Under the pieces are notes generated by a model. That model was not told where the DNA came from, did no database searches, and saw nothing but the letters and a program-made list of their open reading frames with translations. DNA of 64,000 nt from Pyrenochaeta sp. MPI-SDFR-AT-0127 (Eukaryota > Ascomycota > Dothideomycetes > Pleosporales > Cucurbitariaceae): assembly GCA_020747015.1 (NCBI GenBank), contig JAGTJM010000037.1, positions 62,001 to 126,000 on the forward strand, written 5' to 3'. Position numbers and translations under genes: made by a program. This document shows, piece after piece, positions 60,018-64,000 of this stretch. Within the stretch, counting starts at the first letter, position 1. Every line of letters begins with the position of its first letter.

Positions 60018-61237
60018 ATCTTGTCTGTATCCTTCTTTGTTTTACAAGGATAGTGAAGTACAGCCCTCAAAGTTTAGGCCTTGGATTGATTTCACGGATG
60101 GCTACATCATCGACCAGGCGATGGCAATGGATTATGCTTCCAGATCTGACTACTTGGCGTCGAAAGATCGATCCTAATCGATCTAACGTCGTGTTTTAGA
60201 TCCGATTCACCAAAGATTTATCCACTACACTGAGCAGAAAGGGCGCACTATATATGGAGGGTGGCGTAATGACCACATTAAAGGAGAAATCTTGGAATTT
60301 GTGCCACTCGGCAGAAGCTGCACGTGAAAATCATGACGAAAAAGGCAAAAGCTTACATTCTTATGTTCTCATGAAGTATGTATGTACAGTCAGTGATGCG
60401 GACACTGTTCGCTGCTTGCATTCGCTACAAGTACCAAACCCTTGGGGCTCCTCTTCGGGAGAGATGCATTCGTTTTCAAAACGCCACACGCAGTGTGCAC
60501 ATGTTCAAACTGTGGCTGAATGCATGCGCTTATCCGCAGTCATCGCAATTCGCAAAGGATATATGTTGTTTGATTGGTGACTAAGGGCAATCTACGTCAA
60601 GGTGATATGTTCTCTTTTCGCGTCGAAGAATATGCGATATGGAGGGGTTTTCAGAAAGACAATATTGTCATTAGTCACGATAGCCTATTTGGCCCGTATG
60701 GTGGACAACATCTTTCTCTTTACGTGTTCTGCGAGGGCGCTAGACCGACTCTGGCACTCTCCATATACCCTCATGTAGGACGTCCGGACCAGATCGTAAC
60801 ACTTGCGATTGTGTAAGAGCTTTAAATATTTTTTGTTGCCATATCTTTGTCTCGATTTCCTTCTCGCTACATCGTGATTTTGAACAACTGGATTTCTGGG
60901 TGGCTTCTGGCATCGAAGCGATCTCCGGGCAAAGAAAAGTCGCTGTAATCGTCCATAGGCATTATGAAAACGCCCTCGCGAATGCGCAACACGTCTTCTT
61001 GATTCACGCAAAATGATGACTCAAGTGATGCAGTATCATCGTATCTGTTGAAGAGATCGGCTAGTGGAACAGCGATGAATAAGCCACTGGGCGAGTCCTA
61101 TAAGGAGCACTTTCATTATCAGGTTAGCATCATAGTAAGCCTGCAAGGTCAAATCTAGCGAGATAAAGTATATTATGTTTGACTGTTGTGACTGATTCTC
61201 AGGATGTCCCATCCGGGGATGGTCCACATTCGCGTGC
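60018..61237. other. Gene-poor stretch downstream of the SDR gene
   Basis: A 108-codon frame on the plus strand (60254-60580) has no domain and odd composition. The protein-like fragment at 60867-61097 is listed separately. Confidence 0.35.
60867..61097 (-). pseudogene. Orphan C-terminal coding fragment
   Basis: A 76-codon open stretch of normal composition (LFIAVPLADLFNRYDDTASL, later REGVFIMPMDDYSDFSLPG) ends at a stop at 60867. Upstream it is preceded by CTAAC...TTATAG, which looks like an intron 3' end, but I find no start codon or donor between it and the SDR gene's stop. It may be the last exon of a decayed gene. Family unknown. Confidence 0.35.
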
Positions 61238-62185
61238 CTAAGTGGCCGACCAGGCATTATCAACGGGCATGAGTATCCCACTGATCATTTTCGCATCGTC
61301 CGAAGCAAGGAAGGCAATGGCTTGAGCGATGTCGTTAGGACCAATGCAACCATACGGCAAGTCATCCCTCTTGAAGCTAGTATGTACTTGTTGTACAGGG
61401 CTGGAATCATTAGTACAGAGCAAAAGGCTCGCAACGGATGGAGCTTACGAGCAGATGTCAAATGCTGCCTGATCCCAATTCTCTCGTGACATGGAGGCGG
61501 AGATGTTCGTTGCGACTCCTAAATTCGAGTGAGCTAATGGACTGATTGAAAGTCAAGTTATGAACATACCACCTGGGAGTACCGCGTTGCACCCTGGGAG
61601 AAAGAAAGTAAAATGTTAGCGTAGATCTCATATGCAACTTGAGCGTAAATACTTACTAATACCCTCCGTGTGAAACCTCCACGCGACGTTCTTTGTTGCA
61701 CCGACCAATCCATGTTTACTTGCAGTATATGCCACACCAGCCACGGCACCAGATGTGCTTGCATAGCTTGCAACATTTACAATCGCACCGCCTCCGTGCT
61801 CCTTCATACTCGGAATCACCGCAGCCATCAATCGCACTGGAACCGTCAAGTTGACCGCCATGACACGGTCCCACTCGGACTCTTTCACCGTATCGACGCT
61901 GCCAAAAGCATCCATGATGCCTGCAATGTTAGCAAGGACATCGATCTTGGGGCCGAATTTGGCGACACACGCCGCTATGGCTTCCTCGGCAGCATTCGGT
62001 TTAGTGAGGTCGACTTGATGGAAGCCGAAGTTTGAGGTTTGGGCGGATTCTAGTTCATGCTTGAAGGGCGAGATGTCGATACCAAAAACCTTCGCTTGTC
62101 GCGAGAGGAAAAGCAGCGCTGTTGCTAGACCGATGCCATTGGAGCACCCGGTGAGAATCACGACTTTGTTTTCAAAGGATGCCAT
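61238..62185 (-). CDS. Short-chain dehydrogenase/reductase (SDR)
   Basis: NAD(P)-dependent oxidoreductase of the classical SDR family; substrate unknown. Four exons with introns 61594-61656, 61519-61569 and 61401-61448 give 261 aa. The cofactor motif TGCSNGIG is near residue 12, NIAG near 90, the catalytic Ser in VASYAS near 140 and Tyr-x3-Lys in YTASKHG near 155. Splicing produces EGIRCNAVLPGG-VATNIS, typical after the active site, and the end ISGILMPVDNAWSA is the usual SDR C-terminus. The second exon is only 24 nt. The start is the ATG at 62185 (MASFENKVVILTG). Confidence 0.92.
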
Positions 62186-63300
62186 GGCTTGAGGTGTAGC
62201 GTTTGAGGATAAAGTAAGGAAGTGAGATATGTGAGATACGCGGCCCCATCTTATACGTGCCCCAATGGCACAACCCGTCAAAGTGGGACGTATCGGCCGT
62301 ACAGCTCTTGGGTACCTTCAGACTGTGAGCCGCCTGGGCAAGCCGGCCCCTGTAAGACTGGGTACCTTTGCGGGGTAGTGCTTGGTCATTGGCATATCAG
62401 GGTATTTACCTGGGATGATGGAACTAATTTAGCGAATCTGAGTAAGATTGAGATTCTCAAAGTGCCAGATAGCGCCGCGTTAGCGAGGCTGCCAACAGTC
62501 ATGGCTATGTCTTAAGCGACACCGCGATTCGTGTGGTTTACAAAAGAAGATAGTGTACATGCGGGGGTGCCCGCACGTGGCAGCGCGAGCTCGCGTTCGT
62601 GTTCGCAATCGTGTTCGTGTCTTGGAAGCAAACTGCGAATGCGCAAAAAATAAATAAAAATAAAGTGACTCTCCTCGGAAGACAAGGACTGAGCCTGTAC
62701 ATCAGCCCCAAAAACGGTAGCTCAGATCTAGGAGTATTGTTCTTATAGTTGCGATCTATCAAAAACTATATCTGCGCGAGAGCGTTCAATGTTCAGAGAA
62801 TGGCCAAATCGCTGGCCACAAAAGAAACTTGACCACACTGGCGATGAAAACGATTCAGGCAATAAAAGAGAGGCATATCCGTTCCAGGGAGTTATCACAC
62901 TGGGCTGCAGGCTCGAAGAAGGTCAAAATGCAGACGAAGGTGAATAGGCACACATTATTGAGATGGCGCTCTTCCATGCGATTACTACGTACTTTGATCA
63001 AAATTGTCAAATTCTGATTGAGATTTCGACCTTTCTTGTCTGCTTTCTTCTAATCTGCTTTTAGATCCCTCAGCCTACTCAATAATGCAGCAAGTGTATT
63101 CTTTTTCCCGCCCGCAAGGCCATTACACAAGTGGGTATCAACCCCTACTCAGTAATCACATCTCGATCCGTGACTTGCGTGCAGTCATCATAGAGCGCGG
63201 CGCGAATCTTAGATCGAAACCCCATGTGGAGGTCGAGCCATTATTGTGTGGAGGTTCGTGGCAGCCTACTCGAGTATTGCCGTTCGAATGTTCGTTATGC
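62186..63300. other. Intergenic stretch between the SDR and DUF3425 genes
   Basis: No gene is supported. A CACGTG motif lies near 62574 and a CGCGAGCTCGCG palindrome directly after it, both within about 400 bases of the SDR start. A 75-codon ATG frame at 63085-63312 overlaps the neighbour's end and is not supported. Confidence 0.4.
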
Positions 63301-64000
63301 TTAACATTGTAGCTTAGGCGAATCACGAGAATAAATCGCAGAAGTCATGTCAGGGAAGCGGGAGTGAAATTCGGAAGCCACGGTCCAGTTGTGTATGTTA
63401 CGGATATGCTTTTCGAAAATCGAGTGCAATACTGCTTCACCACTAATGTCTGCGATGGTGTCAAGGCCGTCAAACTGCCAATTCACTGTCACATTTTGAG
63501 AATAGTATTTGGAGAAAGGCTCAAAAGGGTACTCGGATGGATTCTCGATCAGAATGTCTCGGACACCGGGCCTTGGGAGCCGTTAGTTGAGTTTGCTTCT
63601 TTCGCACCCCGTATACTTACCACGGAATGTTGTCTATCCAGGCTGCATGGGGAACTGCTATCTGCGTGACCGTTGGCCTGAGCCATGCAGGCATCGCTGC
63701 GTAGTCTTCTCTTGTCGTAGAGATTTGCCACTGGTATTGTTAGCATGCTTTCTATTTTCATCTCTGAGAGACCCTACCCTCATTGTCTTGTGCATTACGT
63801 AGAAGAACGCCAGTTTCTCGGTTTGCGGAACGTGAGGAAAAGTGGATAGGATTTCAGAAAGAACTTTACTGATACCATGCACAGACGTAAATAGTTCAGG
63901 ATTGATAAATGCTTTCGCCGTTGGCTTCTCCGGGCCAACAACAACGTCGAGAGGCATGCCTTTTGAGAGCATTTCTCTGTGAGACCCAAGGAAGTCAAGT
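63301..64000 (-). CDS. DUF3425 (bZIP-type) fungal regulator, C-terminal part
   Basis: Truncated by the right edge, so its N-terminus (where a bZIP motif would be) is not visible. Introns 63731-63777 and 63572-63620 join three pieces: LDFLGSHREMLSKGMPLDVV..., then WQISTTREDYAAMPAWLRPT with VPHAAWIDNIPW, then PGVRDILIENPSEYPFEPF. The blocks 'LPxWLRPTxxQ', 'PHxxWIDxIPW' and 'RD.LI' define DUF3425, a C-terminal domain of fungal bZIP-like transcription factors. It ends DSPKLQC. It lies next to an SDR and may control the local oxidoreductases, by inference. Confidence 0.85.

Noticed and set aside
60254..60580. 108-codon plus-strand ATG frame
   Set aside because: Composition is irregular, no domain is visible and no neighbour or splice evidence supports it.

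Overview
The window reads as nuclear DNA of a filamentous ascomycete (Pezizomycotina). Short 46-170 nt spliceosomal introns (GTRNGT donors, CTRAC-like branch sites, YAG acceptors) interrupt most genes. The paired motor-domain chitin synthases, fungal NACHT/STAND genes, an AreB/Asd4-type GATA factor and a nuclear ATP synthase subunit 9 also fit. A Dothideomycete is my best guess, by inference only. No database search was possible; gene models come from reading frames, splice signals and motifs. I see no transposon with an intact coding region, no CRISPR array and no prophage.

Layout. 0.4-13.3 kb: two large chitin synthases, each with an N-terminal myosin-like domain, head to head across a 1.9 kb promoter region (class VI/CsmB-like on minus, class V/CsmA-like on plus). 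14.3-17.6 kb: translation factor eIF5B. 17.8-20.7 kb: a gene-poor stretch with a three-exon hypothetical gene that no single reading frame reveals, a weaker small gene and an intron-containing tRNA-Leu(UAA). 21.1-33.5 kb: housekeeping-rich, with a DUF7730-like protein, a mitochondrial PPR protein divergent from SRP68, the GATA factor, a sulfotransferase-like protein and ATP synthase subunit 9. 35.1 kb: a small secreted four-repeat protein with dibasic Kex2-type sites, followed by an A+T-rich stretch with an ankyrin-gene relic. 37.2-44.2 kb: a DDB1/CPSF-A (MMS1_N) family protein divergent from a TBC1D20/Gyp8-type RabGAP.

46-64 kb is accessory-like. A low-complexity hypothetical protein is followed by a NACHT NTPase, a two-finger C2H2 factor and a divergent gene joining three C2H2 fingers to a long ankyrin array. 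Then come four genes that may form a small metabolic neighbourhood: an NmrA-like protein, a Gal80-like Gfo/Idh/MocA protein, a short-chain dehydrogenase and the C-terminal part of a DUF3425 (bZIP-type) regulator cut by the right edge.

The chitin synthases would act together at hyphal tips and septa. The NACHT and zinc-finger/ankyrin genes resemble fungal non-self-recognition loci. The most unusual item is the Kex2-site repeat protein at 35.1 kb, whose four repeats are kept in protein sequence but have drifted at the DNA level.
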